Below, in pieces: positions 31,994 to 41,537 of a stretch of DNA of 64,000 nt. Position 1 is the first letter of the stretch. Every line of letters starts with the position of its first letter. The translations under genes were made by a program, and so were the position numbers. This DNA is from Clostridiales bacterium (GTDB taxonomy: Bacteria > Bacillota > Clostridia > Saccharofermentanales > Saccharofermentanaceae). The notes under the pieces were generated by a model. That model saw only the letters and a program-made list of their open reading frames with translations, did no database searches and was not told where the DNA came from. The stretch covers positions 1-64,000 of the forward strand of contig JAFZVF010000094.1 of assembly GCA_017617935.1 (NCBI GenBank), given 5' to 3'.

Positions 31994-34636
31994 ATGGACG
32001 GCATGGGATTCTTTCAATATCTTTACGCACTGTTAATAGGACCTATCGAACTGGTCTTTAAGATCATATTCTCGCAGCTCAACAAATACATTCCGGTCTC
32101 CGGAGTGTGCATTCTGCTCTTAAGCCTCACTTTCAGCCTTATCGTGCTGCCTTTGTACATGCGCGCTGACAAGATCCAGGAGGAGGCTAAAGAGGACGAG
32201 GAGCGCCTTGGCCCCACGATCAAGCACATCAAGAAGTACTTCAAGGGCGACGAGCGCTTCATGATCCTTCAGACCTATTACCGTCAGAACAACTACAGCC
32301 CTCTGGGCGTCCTCAGAAGCTCGGTTTCCCTGTTGCTGCAGGTTCCCTTCTTCCTCGCGGCTTACAGGATGCTCCACAACAACACCTTCCTTCAGGGAAA
32401 AGGCTTCGGCCCGATAGCCGACCTCAACAGCCCTGACGCGCTCCTTACGGTCGGCGGCGTTGCGATCAACGTTCTGCCTTTCGTAATGACCGCGATCAAC
32501 CTCATCTCAGCAGCCATCTACGCAAACAAGATGCCCATGAAGTCCAAAGTTCAGCTTTGGGTCATGGCGGCGCTCTTCCTTGTTCTGCTCTATAACTCGC
32601 CTTCGGGCATGGTCATCTACTGGACCTGCAACAACCTTTTCTCGCTTTTCAAGAACATAATCGTCAAGATAGCGACGTCGAAGAAGAAGGCAAAGAAGGA
32701 AGACGCAAAGAAGTCTGCCAAGCCTGCAGTCAAGAAGCCCGATTCAAGATACAAGTACGTATTCATCTTCTCGAGCCTTACCCTGGCGATCTACGTCGGA
32801 TTCTATCTGCCCATGATCACGGTCGCTTCCGCGCCTGAGGAATTCGTAAACCTCTACACCATGGCTCACCCGATGCTTGACGTCCTTGAGGCGGCTTGCA
32901 AGGGACTGGGTCTTTTCCTTCTCTGGCCGTCGGTCTTCTATGCGATGTCTTCCGTTACGGGCAAGAAGGTCTGGTCCTACGTCATGTTCATCGGAGCGAT
33001 CGCGGCGATCCTTAACTCCAAGCTCTTCAGCAGCGGTTCGGGCGACATGTCGAACACGCTCATCTACAAGGACACTTCGCTCAAGATCACGACACAGACG
33101 ATCTTACTCAGCCTCGGCGTTACGCTGGGCGCAGCCGTTGTCGGATTCATTCTCGTCCGTTTCGGAAAGAACGTAACGCCCGTTATCGCTTTTTCAGCGG
33201 CTCTGGTCTTCGCGGTACTTGGCCTTACGAACATTGGCAAGATCAACGCGGGTTATCAGGAAGACTTAAGGTCAAACACCTCCAAGGCTGAGATTACGCT
33301 TTCCAAGACCGGCAAGAACGTCATCGTCATAATGGCGGACAGGGCGATCGGCCCGATGCTGCCCTACATCTTCAAGGAGAAGCCGGAACTGAACCAGGTT
33401 TACGACGGCTTCACCTACTATCACAACACGGCTTCATTCGGAACGCACACGAACTTCGGCGTTCCGTCGCTCCTCGGAGGCTATGAGTACACTCCCGCCG
33501 AGATGAACAAGAGGACTGACAAGCTCCTTTCTGAGGACCACGAGGAAGCCCTCAAGCTTATGCCGAAGATCTTCACCCAGGCAGGTTTTGACGCCACCAT
33601 CATCAACCCCAAATATGCGGGATATCAGTGGTATCCGGATCTTTCCGTTTTCAATGACCTGCAGAACACGAAGGCATACAGCACAAAGTATTCCTACCTG
33701 CCCGACGAGATGAGGGAGGGCTACAAGGAAGAGCAGACGACCGCCTTCAGGTTCAACCTTTTCGGTTATTCGATCTTCAGGTCCGCACCCGTCGCGCTTC
33801 ATAAGGCGCTCTACGATGACGGCAACTACAATGAGACAAGGGTGATCGATCCCGCGCGTCTCATGGACCAGAGGCGTTCAGGCAACTCAAAGTCCGAGGG
33901 TCACGAGCAGGGCTTCATGTGGGATTACCACACGATGAAGGCGCTGAGCTCGATGGTCAAGGTCGAGGAAGGCAGCGGAGACCATTTCGTTTATTACGGA
34001 ACGGACACCTGCCACGATTCGGAGTTCCTCAAGGAACCCGAGTACGAGCCCGCCGATATCGTCGACAACACGAAGTTCGACAAGTCGCAGAAGGGCCAGG
34101 CGAGATTCCTCGTCAAGGGCCAGATGATGTGGATGAGGGACGCTAAGGACTATAGAAACTATCAGTGCAATTTCGCAACGCTCAGGGAACTCGGAAATTT
34201 CCTGAACTACCTCAAGGAGATCGGCTGCTATGACAATTCGAGGATCATAATCGTCGCCGATCACGGTTACTACATCGAGAACTTCCCTGACCTGATCCAG
34301 TACGACATCGGCGCGCAGCTCGACGGAGAGGCGTTTGCTCCGCTCCTTCTGGTTAAGGATTTTAACAGCCGCGGAGACTTGAAGACCTCCGAGGAGTTCA
34401 TGACGAACGCCGATACGCCTTATCTCGCGACGAAGGGCATTATCGAAAATCCGACCAACCCTTTCACGGGCAAGGCGATAACTGACGAAGGCAAGAAAAA
34501 CGGCATCACCGTATTCCATTCTGAATATTGGAAAGTCCATTACAACAATGGAACCGCATACAAGCCCGGAGACTGGTACACCGTCAAGGACAGCATCTGG
34601 AAGAAGGAAAACTGGAAGTTCCTAGGACACTATTAA
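31994..34636 (+). CDS. YidC/Oxa1-like + AlkP-superfamily transferase fusion, copy 3
   Basis: An 880-residue paralogue. YidC/Oxa1-like part to about 230, a Lys-rich cytoplasmic linker (KKKAKKEDAKKSAKPAVKK), five-helix block to about 418, then the AlkP domain with Asp449 (IMADRA), Thr486 (GTHTN), a His in DTCHD and Asp-His in ADHG. Its AlkP active site resembles copy 1 (SFGTHTN, DFNSRGDLKTSEEF), whereas its YidC half matches copy 2, a mosaic pattern that suggests recombination between copies. The alternative ATG at 32003 would give a start more like the other copies; 31994 is kept because AAAAGGG lies upstream of it. First gene after the internal promoter. Confidence 0.8.
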   Translation: MDGMGFFQYLYALLIGPIELVFKIIFSQLNKYIPVSGVCILLLSLTFSLIVLPLYMRADKIQEEAKEDEERLGPTIKHIKKYFKGDERFMILQTYYRQNNYSPLGVLRSSVSLLLQVPFFLAAYRMLHNNTFLQGKGFGPIADLNSPDALLTVGGVAINVLPFVMTAINLISAAIYANKMPMKSKVQLWVMAALFLVLLYNSPSGMVIYWTCNNLFSLFKNIIVKIATSKKKAKKEDAKKSAKPAVKKPDSRYKYVFIFSSLTLAIYVGFYLPMITVASAPEEFVNLYTMAHPMLDVLEAACKGLGLFLLWPSVFYAMSSVTGKKVWSYVMFIGAIAAILNSKLFSSGSGDMSNTLIYKDTSLKITTQTILLSLGVTLGAAVVGFILVRFGKNVTPVIAFSAALVFAVLGLTNIGKINAGYQEDLRSNTSKAEITLSKTGKNVIVIMADRAIGPMLPYIFKEKPELNQVYDGFTYYHNTASFGTHTNFGVPSLLGGYEYTPAEMNKRTDKLLSEDHEEALKLMPKIFTQAGFDATIINPKYAGYQWYPDLSVFNDLQNTKAYSTKYSYLPDEMREGYKEEQTTAFRFNLFGYSIFRSAPVALHKALYDDGNYNETRVIDPARLMDQRRSGNSKSEGHEQGFMWDYHTMKALSSMVKVEEGSGDHFVYYGTDTCHDSEFLKEPEYEPADIVDNTKFDKSQKGQARFLVKGQMMWMRDAKDYRNYQCNFATLRELGNFLNYLKEIGCYDNSRIIIVADHGYYIENFPDLIQYDIGAQLDGEAFAPLLLVKDFNSRGDLKTSEEFMTNADTPYLATKGIIENPTNPFTGKAITDEGKKNGITVFHSEYWKVHYNNGTAYKPGDWYTVKDSIWKKENWKFLGHY

Positions 34637-34653
34637 GGAGTACTTGAACGGGC

Positions 34654-37257
34654 ATGCAATTCTTTTCGGAACTTTACGCATTGATATTCGGACCGATACA
34701 GCTGGTATTCGAGATAATCTTCTCGGTGCTCAATAAGCACATCCAGATTTCCGGTCTGAACATCATGCTCTTAAGCCTCGTTTTCAGCCTGATCGTGCTG
34801 CCCCTTTACATGCGCGCGGACAAGATCCAGGAAGAGGCGAGGGAAGCCGAAGAGCGCCTTGGCCCCGTCATCAAGCACATCAAGCAGTACTTCAAGGGCG
34901 ACGAGCGCTTCATGATCCTGCAGACCTACTACAGGCAGAACAACTACAGCCCGTTGTCCGTTCTTAAGAGCTCCGTTTCGCTGCTCCTGCAGATACCGTT
35001 CTTCCTCGCGGCATACAGGATGCTCTCAAACAACGTCTACCTCGTCGGCCGTTCCTTTGGACCGATACAGAACCTGGGCGCGCCAGATGCGATGCTTGCC
35101 GTCGGTTCAGTCACGATCAACGTACTGCCTTTCGTAATGACCGCGGTCAACCTGATCTCGGCCGCAGTCTACGCAAACAAGATGCCCGCCAAGTCGAAGG
35201 TCCAGCTGCTCATAATGGCTGCGCTCTTCCTTGTGCTGCTCTACAACTCGCCTTCAGGCATGGTCCTCTACTGGACGTGCAACAACCTTTTCTCGCTCAT
35301 CAAGAACATCGTGATGAAGCTTGCGTCTAAAAAGAAGTCCGCTCCCAAGACTGCCAAGAAAGAGGCAAAGGCGGATGATGCGAAGGCTTCAAAGAGCAAG
35401 GGCCTGTTCGTCTTCTCCTGCATCGCTTGCGCGGTGCTCTCAGGGATCTACCTGCCCATGACGGTTCTGGCTTCCGCACCTGAGGAATTCGTCGACATGC
35501 AGTCGCTCGCAAACCCGATGACCTACATCATAGATTCAGCGGTGAAGGGCGTTGGTCTTTTCGTCCTTTGGCCTTCGGTCTTCTACGCGATGGCCTCGAA
35601 GAAGGGAAGGAAGCTCATATCCTACGTCATGTTCGCGCTGTCAGTCAGCATCGTAGTCAACGCGCACTGCTTCAGCAACGGATTCGGAACGATGTCCGAC
35701 GTCCTCGTCTATGACGTCGCGCCGGTCTTCCAGATCAATACCGGACTGATCAGTTTGGGCGTTACCGTCGTCGCGATCGTCGTCGCCGTCGTTCTTGCCA
35801 AGTTCGGAAACAGCATCGCAACCGTTATCGCGCTGTCGATGGCCCTGGTCTTTGCGGGACTCGGCGTTTCCAAGACGGGCGCGATCAACCAGGGATTTGC
35901 GAACGCCAAGAAGGCATGCACCGTCACCGATCCCGAATTCACGCTTTCAAAGAATGGAAAGAACGTCGTCGTCTTGATGCTCGACCGCGCTCTGGGCCCC
36001 ATGCTCCCCTACCTCTTCGGTGAAAACGAGTCGCTGGGCAAGTCCTTTGACGGCTTCACCTACTATCACAACACCGTGTCCTACGGCGCTTACACGAACT
36101 TCGCGACGCCTTCGATGTACGGCGGATACGAGTACACTCCCGAAAAGATAAACGAGCGTGTCAACGAGACCCTTGCTGAAAAGCAGAACGAGGCACTCAA
36201 GGTCATGCCCGTCATGTTTGCGAACGCCGGCTACAACGCGACGATAGTCAATCCGTCCTACGCGGGATACAAATGGAATGCCGACCTGACTGTCTTTGAC
36301 GGTCTCGAAAACGTTTCCGCATACAACACGCTCTTCCGCTACGTGCCGGTCGATTACGGCAAGGCTTACAAAGAGACGATAAGGAGGAACCTTTTCTGCT
36401 ATTCGCTCTACAAGGGCGCTCCGGTCCTCGTTCAGAAGTACCTCTACGACAACGGCAGCTACAACGACACGAAGATCCCCGACTGGTCGACGGCTTCACA
36501 GGTGAGAAGCGGCATGTCGGTCTCAAACGGCCACAACAAGGAATTTGAGGCTGAATACTGGGCGGTCAATTCGATGGACAAGATGACGAAGATCGATGAA
36601 GGCTCAAGCAACAACTACCTGTTCTTCTGCTCACGCATCACGCATGAGGAGTCGTACCTTCAGGAACCTGAATACGCTCCTGCGGATCACGTCGACAACA
36701 CGGTTTTCGACAAGGCGAACCAGAAGAGGTTCAGGAATGGCGGCAAGATGATGCTCATGCTCGACGAACTCGATTACTGCCACTATCAGATCAACATGGC
36801 GGGCCTTACGGCAGTCGCAAAGTGGCTCGATTACCTTAAGGCAAACGGCTGCTACGACAACACGAGGATAATCATCGTTTCCGATCACGGCTTTGGCCTT
36901 GGAAACTTCCCCGATCTCATGGAGTACGGTTCTGCCGCTCCGATCGACGGAGAATGGTTCACGCCTTTGCTCATGGTCAAGGACTTCGGAAGCCATGGTT
37001 CGCTCAAGACAAGCGAAGATTTCATGACGAATGCCGACACGCCGCTTCTCGCAGCGCAGGGCGTCATCGACAACCCGACGAATCCCTTCACGGGAAAGAA
37101 GCTCACTTCTGACGCCAAGCAGGGCGAGCAGAAGATCTTCTATTCCGGCGAATGGAACGTCAGCAAGAATAACGGCAATACCTTCAAGCCCGGCATGTGG
37201 TATTCCGTTAAGGAAGACATTTGGAAAAAAGAAAATTGGAAATATCTGGGAGGTTAA
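34654..37257 (+). CDS. YidC/Oxa1-like + AlkP-superfamily transferase fusion, copy 4
   Basis: An 867-residue paralogue and the most divergent of the four. YidC/Oxa1-like part (1-225), Lys/Ala-rich linker (225-250), helix block (about 250-412), AlkP domain with Asp444 (LMLDRA), Thr481 (GAYTN, where the other copies have HTN), a RITHEE His motif and SDHG. Loss of the His beside the nucleophile and an altered lid region suggest a different acceptor or donor. It keeps the C-terminal WKKENWKYLG ending shared by all four. Starts 17 bp after copy 3 and ends 2 bp before the pepM fusion, so it is translationally linked to phosphonate synthesis. Confidence 0.8.
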   Translation: MQFFSELYALIFGPIQLVFEIIFSVLNKHIQISGLNIMLLSLVFSLIVLPLYMRADKIQEEAREAEERLGPVIKHIKQYFKGDERFMILQTYYRQNNYSPLSVLKSSVSLLLQIPFFLAAYRMLSNNVYLVGRSFGPIQNLGAPDAMLAVGSVTINVLPFVMTAVNLISAAVYANKMPAKSKVQLLIMAALFLVLLYNSPSGMVLYWTCNNLFSLIKNIVMKLASKKKSAPKTAKKEAKADDAKASKSKGLFVFSCIACAVLSGIYLPMTVLASAPEEFVDMQSLANPMTYIIDSAVKGVGLFVLWPSVFYAMASKKGRKLISYVMFALSVSIVVNAHCFSNGFGTMSDVLVYDVAPVFQINTGLISLGVTVVAIVVAVVLAKFGNSIATVIALSMALVFAGLGVSKTGAINQGFANAKKACTVTDPEFTLSKNGKNVVVLMLDRALGPMLPYLFGENESLGKSFDGFTYYHNTVSYGAYTNFATPSMYGGYEYTPEKINERVNETLAEKQNEALKVMPVMFANAGYNATIVNPSYAGYKWNADLTVFDGLENVSAYNTLFRYVPVDYGKAYKETIRRNLFCYSLYKGAPVLVQKYLYDNGSYNDTKIPDWSTASQVRSGMSVSNGHNKEFEAEYWAVNSMDKMTKIDEGSSNNYLFFCSRITHEESYLQEPEYAPADHVDNTVFDKANQKRFRNGGKMMLMLDELDYCHYQINMAGLTAVAKWLDYLKANGCYDNTRIIIVSDHGFGLGNFPDLMEYGSAAPIDGEWFTPLLMVKDFGSHGSLKTSEDFMTNADTPLLAAQGVIDNPTNPFTGKKLTSDAKQGEQKIFYSGEWNVSKNNGNTFKPGMWYSVKEDIWKKENWKYLGG

Positions 37258-37259
37258 TG

Positions 37260-39272
37260 ATGAAAGCATTGATCCTGAATTCAGGTCTCGGAAAGAGAAT
37301 GGGAACCCTTACGAGCGAGCACCCCAAGTGCATGACGGAGCTCTCGGTCGGTGAGACGATCGTAAGCCGCCAGCTTAAGCAGCTCAGCGAAGTAGGCATA
37401 ACGGACGTCGTAATGACCACGGGACCTTTCGTGGACGTCCTCGAGGGTTACATCAAGTCACTGAACCTTGATCTTGACGTCAAGTTCGTGAACAACCCGA
37501 TTTACGATCAGACGAATTACATCTATTCGATCTACATGGCAAGAGAGCTCTTGAAGGGTGACGACCTCATCCTGATGCACGGTGATCTCGTTTTCGAGAA
37601 CAGCGTGCTCGACGGCATCCTTGCACAGCAGTCGGCAATGACCGTTTCTTCGACCATCCCGCTTCCCGAAAAGGACTTCAAGGCGGTCATCAAGGACGGC
37701 GAGATCAAGAAGGTCGGCATCGAGTTCTTCGATGACGCGCTCGCGGCACAGCCCCTCTACAGGTTCACGAAGGAAGACTGGGAGACCTGGCTTGATTCCA
37801 TCTGCAAGTTCTGCGAAGAAGGCACGACCGGATGCTATGCCGAGAACGCTCTCAACGTCGTTTCCGACAACACTCACATCATTCCCTTCGACGTAAAGGA
37901 CGCGCTCTGCGGCGAAGTCGACAACCCTGAGGATCTTGCGGTAATGAGCAAGAGGCTCGAAGAGGTCAAGTCCAGAAAGGTATACGTCTGCTTCTCAACG
38001 GACATCCTTCACAGCGGCCACCTCAACATCTTAAGAAGGGCTTCAAGATTGGGCCGCCTCATCGTGGGCGTAATGAGCGACGAGGCTGTCGCTTCCTACA
38101 AGAGGTTCCCGCTCGTTCCCTGCGAGGAGAGGAAGGCCATGTTCAAGTCCATCAAGGGCGTTTGGCAGGTCGTAGAGCAGGATACCTTAAGCTACAAGGA
38201 CGTTATCGCGAAGTACCAGCCTGACATAGTCGTTCACGGCGACAACTGGCAGGAAGGCTTCCAGAAGCCGATCAGGGACGAAGTTATCGAGCTCCTTTCC
38301 GCATACGGCGGACAGCTCGTCGAGTTCCCTTATTCGTCAGATCCCAAGTATAAGGAAGTTGACGCAAGGAGCAGGCTTGAATTATCGCTCCCTGACAACA
38401 GGAGGGGCAGGCTCAGAAAGCTCATCGCGATGAAGGGTCTTGTCACCATGATGGAAGCTCACGACGGCATCTCAGGCCTCATCGTCGAGAACACCGTAGT
38501 TCACGATGACACGGGCGCTTCATACCAGTTCGATGGCATGTGGGTCTCATCCCTCTGCGACTCCACGGCAAAGGGCAAGCCTGACATTGAGCTCGTTGAC
38601 ATGACTTCCAGATTCAGAACGATCGACGACATCACTGAAGTAACGACCAAGCCGATCATCTTCGACGGAGACACCGGCGGACTTACCGAACACTTCGTTT
38701 ACACCGTCCGTTCACTCGAAAAGCTCGGCGTTTCGGCGGTCATAATCGAGGACAAGAAGGGTCTTAAAAAGAATTCGCTTTTCGGCACCGAAGTCAAGCA
38801 GACACAGGCTACGATCGAAGAGATGAGCGAAAAGATCGCTGCAGGAAAGAGGGCGCAGAAGTCATCCGATTTCATGATCATCGCCCGTATCGAATCCCTC
38901 ATCCTCGAGCAGGGCATGGAGGATGCTCTTACCAGGGCATTTGCGTTCGTAAAGGCAGGCGCTGACGGCATCATGATCCACTCACGCCGCACCGAGCCTG
39001 ACGAGATAATCGAGTTCATAAACAAGTTCAGGGAGCAGGACAAGATCACACCGATCGTCATCGTTCCCACGTCTTTCCATTCCGTCAAGGAAGAGGAATG
39101 GAAGAAGATCGGCGTCAACGTCGTCATCTACGCTAACCAGCTCATGAGGGCTGAGGTTCCCGCGATGCAGACTACTGCCGAGGAGATCTTAAAGAACCAC
39201 AGGGCACAGGAAGCGGATGAGCATCTGATGGGCTTCAAGCAGATCATCAGATTGATTCCCGACCAGATTTGA
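37260..39272 (+). CDS. pepM: Tri-domain PEP mutase (NTP transferase + HxGH cytidylyltransferase + PepM)
   Basis: A 670-residue fusion that starts phosphonate synthesis. Residues 1-235: sugar-nucleotidyltransferase-like domain (LNSGLGKRMG, metal Asp in HGDLVFEN). Residues 240-370: HxGH cytidylyltransferase fold (HSGH, 251-254; HGDNW). Residues 382-660: PEP mutase of the isocitrate-lyase superfamily, with FDGDTGG near 468 and the diagnostic EDKKGLKKNS at 497-506, which separates mutases from hydrolases and lyases. PepM converts PEP to phosphonopyruvate. An HxGH domain on PepM is known in Fom1 of fosfomycin synthesis, where it makes CMP-hydroxyethylphosphonate; the third, N-terminal domain is extra. 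ATG 37260 is preferred over 37257 for spacing from GGGAGGT. Confidence 0.88.
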   Translation: MKALILNSGLGKRMGTLTSEHPKCMTELSVGETIVSRQLKQLSEVGITDVVMTTGPFVDVLEGYIKSLNLDLDVKFVNNPIYDQTNYIYSIYMARELLKGDDLILMHGDLVFENSVLDGILAQQSAMTVSSTIPLPEKDFKAVIKDGEIKKVGIEFFDDALAAQPLYRFTKEDWETWLDSICKFCEEGTTGCYAENALNVVSDNTHIIPFDVKDALCGEVDNPEDLAVMSKRLEEVKSRKVYVCFSTDILHSGHLNILRRASRLGRLIVGVMSDEAVASYKRFPLVPCEERKAMFKSIKGVWQVVEQDTLSYKDVIAKYQPDIVVHGDNWQEGFQKPIRDEVIELLSAYGGQLVEFPYSSDPKYKEVDARSRLELSLPDNRRGRLRKLIAMKGLVTMMEAHDGISGLIVENTVVHDDTGASYQFDGMWVSSLCDSTAKGKPDIELVDMTSRFRTIDDITEVTTKPIIFDGDTGGLTEHFVYTVRSLEKLGVSAVIIEDKKGLKKNSLFGTEVKQTQATIEEMSEKIAAGKRAQKSSDFMIIARIESLILEQGMEDALTRAFAFVKAGADGIMIHSRRTEPDEIIEFINKFREQDKITPIVIVPTSFHSVKEEEWKKIGVNVVIYANQLMRAEVPAMQTTAEEILKNHRAQEADEHLMGFKQIIRLIPDQI

Positions 39273-39282
39273 GGAAGCATAA

Positions 39283-40392
39283 ATGGAACAGCTGATACTA
39301 AGCAGTGAAAACGGTTACGCCGAGCTGAACGGATATCTTGCGGACAACAACGTCTGCAACATTTTCCTGGTATGCGACAGCGCGTTCGGATTCCTTAAGA
39401 TCAAGGACTATTTTGACGAGCTTGAAGAAGAGGGAATCGAGATCACGAGGTTCTCCGACTTCCAGCCGAACCCGCTCTATGAATCCGTAGTCGAAGGCGT
39501 AAGGCTCTTCAAGGAATCAGGCGCAAAGCTGATCATCGCGGTCGGCGGGGGCTCGGCGATGGACGTTGCAAAGTGCATCAAGCTCTATAGCAACATGGAT
39601 CCTTCGAAGAACTATCTTGAGCAGGAGATCGTACCCAATGACGTAACGCTCCTGGCGATCCCCACGACGGCGGGAACCGGCTCGGAGGCAACCAGGTTCG
39701 CGGTCATCTACTACGAGGGAAAGAAGCAGAGCGTGGCTGATCATTCGATAATCCCGACGGTCGTTCTTTTCGATGAATCCGCCCTCAAGACGCTGCCCTT
39801 GTATCAGAAAAAGTCCACGATGCTGGACGCGTTCTGCCACGCGATCGAATCCTACTGGTCGGTCAACAGCAACGACGAGAGCAAGGAATATTCAAAGAAG
39901 GCGATCTCAGGGATACTCACAAATCTTGATGCTTACCTTGCAAATGACGAGGCAGCGAACCGCGAGATGATGACCGCAGCGCACTACGCCGGCAAGGCCA
40001 TCAACATTACACAGACGACCGCGGGCCACGCGATGTGCTACAAGCTCACGAGCCTTTACGGCGTAGCTCACGGACACGCCGCGGCACTTGTCGACACAAA
40101 GCTTTTCCCTTACATGGTCTCGCACACGGAAGACTGCGTTGACCCCAGGGGAGAGGAGTACCTCAAGAAGACTTTTGAAGAGATCGCTTCAATGCTCGGA
40201 TGCAAGAGCACGGGCGAAGCCTGCGTAAAGCTTCAGCAGTTCTTTGATTCATTGGATCTTCTGGTCCCTGAGGCCGCGGAGGAGGATTTCGCGGAACTTA
40301 AGACCTCGGTCAATCCGGTAAGGCTCAAGAACAACCCGGTGAAGCTTGATGAAGAAAACATAGAGTCGCTTTACAGACTCATTTTGAAATAA
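39283..40392 (+). CDS. Iron-containing alcohol dehydrogenase, probable phosphonoacetaldehyde reductase
   Basis: A 369-residue group III (Fe-dependent) alcohol dehydrogenase of usual length. NAD-binding glycine motif GGGSAMDVAKCI near 84-95, TTAGTGSE loop near 126, and the metal ligands in DAFCHAIES and the later AGHAMCYKL...GVAHGHAAA histidines. In phosphonate pathways such enzymes (FomC, PhpC) reduce phosphonoacetaldehyde to 2-hydroxyethylphosphonate. Its place between pepM and the phosphonopyruvate decarboxylase gene makes that the best assignment. A competing aminotransferase for the same aldehyde is encoded at 27367, so the cluster should make both HEP and AEP, or draw from one pool according to conditions. 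Confidence 0.85.
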   Translation: MEQLILSSENGYAELNGYLADNNVCNIFLVCDSAFGFLKIKDYFDELEEEGIEITRFSDFQPNPLYESVVEGVRLFKESGAKLIIAVGGGSAMDVAKCIKLYSNMDPSKNYLEQEIVPNDVTLLAIPTTAGTGSEATRFAVIYYEGKKQSVADHSIIPTVVLFDESALKTLPLYQKKSTMLDAFCHAIESYWSVNSNDESKEYSKKAISGILTNLDAYLANDEAANREMMTAAHYAGKAINITQTTAGHAMCYKLTSLYGVAHGHAAALVDTKLFPYMVSHTEDCVDPRGEEYLKKTFEEIASMLGCKSTGEACVKLQQFFDSLDLLVPEAAEEDFAELKTSVNPVRLKNNPVKLDEENIESLYRLILK

Positions 40393-40412
40393 ACGGCAAA
40401 GGATGACGGATT

Positions 40413-41537
40413 ATGAAAGTTGAAAGCCTGATCGAAATCTTAGGTGCGGACTTCTACTCGGGAGTCCCTGATTCCCAGCTCAAAGCTCTCTGCAACTTCC
40501 TGATGAGCAAGTACGGGATCGACAAAAAACATCACATGATCGCCGCAAACGAGGGCAACTCTGTGGCCCTTGCGGCAGGTTACCATATGGCGACCGGAAA
40601 GATTCCCGTCGTTTACATGCAGAACTCGGGTGAGGGCAACATAATCAACCCTCTTGCGTCTCTCGTAAACGACAAGGTCTATGCGATCCCCATGATCTTC
40701 ATCGTCGGATGGAGAGGCGAGCCCGGCACGAAGGATGAGCCGCAGCACATCTATCAGGGCATCGTTACGAGAACGCTTTTGGACGACATGGACGTAAAGA
40801 ACTTCGTCATCACGAAGGAGACGACCGAGGATGAGGTTAAGGCCGCGATGGATGAGTTCAAGCCCGTTCTTGCGGCAGGCAAGCAGGTCGCCTTCGTCGT
40901 TTCCAAGGGCGCGCTTTCATTCGACGGCAAGGTCGATTACAAGAATTCCTACAGCCTCAACCGCGAGGAAGTCGTAGGCCACATCGCAAAGGCGGCCGGC
41001 GAGGATCCGATCGTTTCAACGACCGGCAAGATCTCCCGCGAGCTTTTCGAATACAGGACGAACAACGGCATGAGCCACAAGTACGATTTCCTCACCGTCG
41101 GTTCGATGGGCCACTGCTCATCGATTGCTCTGGGCATCGCGATCAACAAGCCCGACCTCACGGTATGGTGCATCGACGGTGACGGCGCGGCACTCATGCA
41201 CATGGGCGCGATGGCGGTAACAGGCTCGAACAAGCCTTCCAACATGATCCACGTCGTGATCAACAACGGAGCTCACGAGACCGTTGGAGGAATGCCCACG
41301 GTCTGTTCCGATTCATCCGTTGACCTTCCCGCAGTTGCCAAGGCATGCGGATATCCTTACACGGTTTCCGTTGATAATTTTGAAGACCTTGACAGGGAGC
41401 TTGCAGCCGCTAAGGCTAGGGGCGCCCTTTCATTGATAGAAGTTAAGTGTCAGGTAGGAGCAAGAGAGGACTTGGGCAGGCCGACGACGACCGCGCTCGA
41501 GAACAAGAACAATTTCATGGAGTACATCAATGGTTAA
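40413..41537 (+). CDS. aepY: Phosphonopyruvate decarboxylase
   Basis: A 374-residue ThDP enzyme of the phosphonopyruvate/sulfopyruvate decarboxylase family. Catalytic Glu lies in AANEGNSVALAAGY. The family-typical substrate segment VGWRGEPGTKDEPQH is intact. The ThDP-Mg motif runs from DGDGAALMHMGAMA to NNGAHE. It decarboxylates phosphonopyruvate to phosphonoacetaldehyde, the step that pulls the unfavourable PepM reaction forward. Sulfopyruvate decarboxylase is the alternative but does not fit next to pepM. The last eight bases overlap the start of the second TagF-like gene. Confidence 0.9.
   Translation: MKVESLIEILGADFYSGVPDSQLKALCNFLMSKYGIDKKHHMIAANEGNSVALAAGYHMATGKIPVVYMQNSGEGNIINPLASLVNDKVYAIPMIFIVGWRGEPGTKDEPQHIYQGIVTRTLLDDMDVKNFVITKETTEDEVKAAMDEFKPVLAAGKQVAFVVSKGALSFDGKVDYKNSYSLNREEVVGHIAKAAGEDPIVSTTGKISRELFEYRTNNGMSHKYDFLTVGSMGHCSSIALGIAINKPDLTVWCIDGDGAALMHMGAMAVTGSNKPSNMIHVVINNGAHETVGGMPTVCSDSSVDLPAVAKACGYPYTVSVDNFEDLDRELAAAKARGALSLIEVKCQVGAREDLGRPTTTALENKNNFMEYING

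Noticed and set aside
24705-37257. Four YidC-AlkP copies as an assembly duplication
   Set aside because: The copies differ throughout, have different intergenic sequences and are separated by distinct genes, so they are real paralogues.
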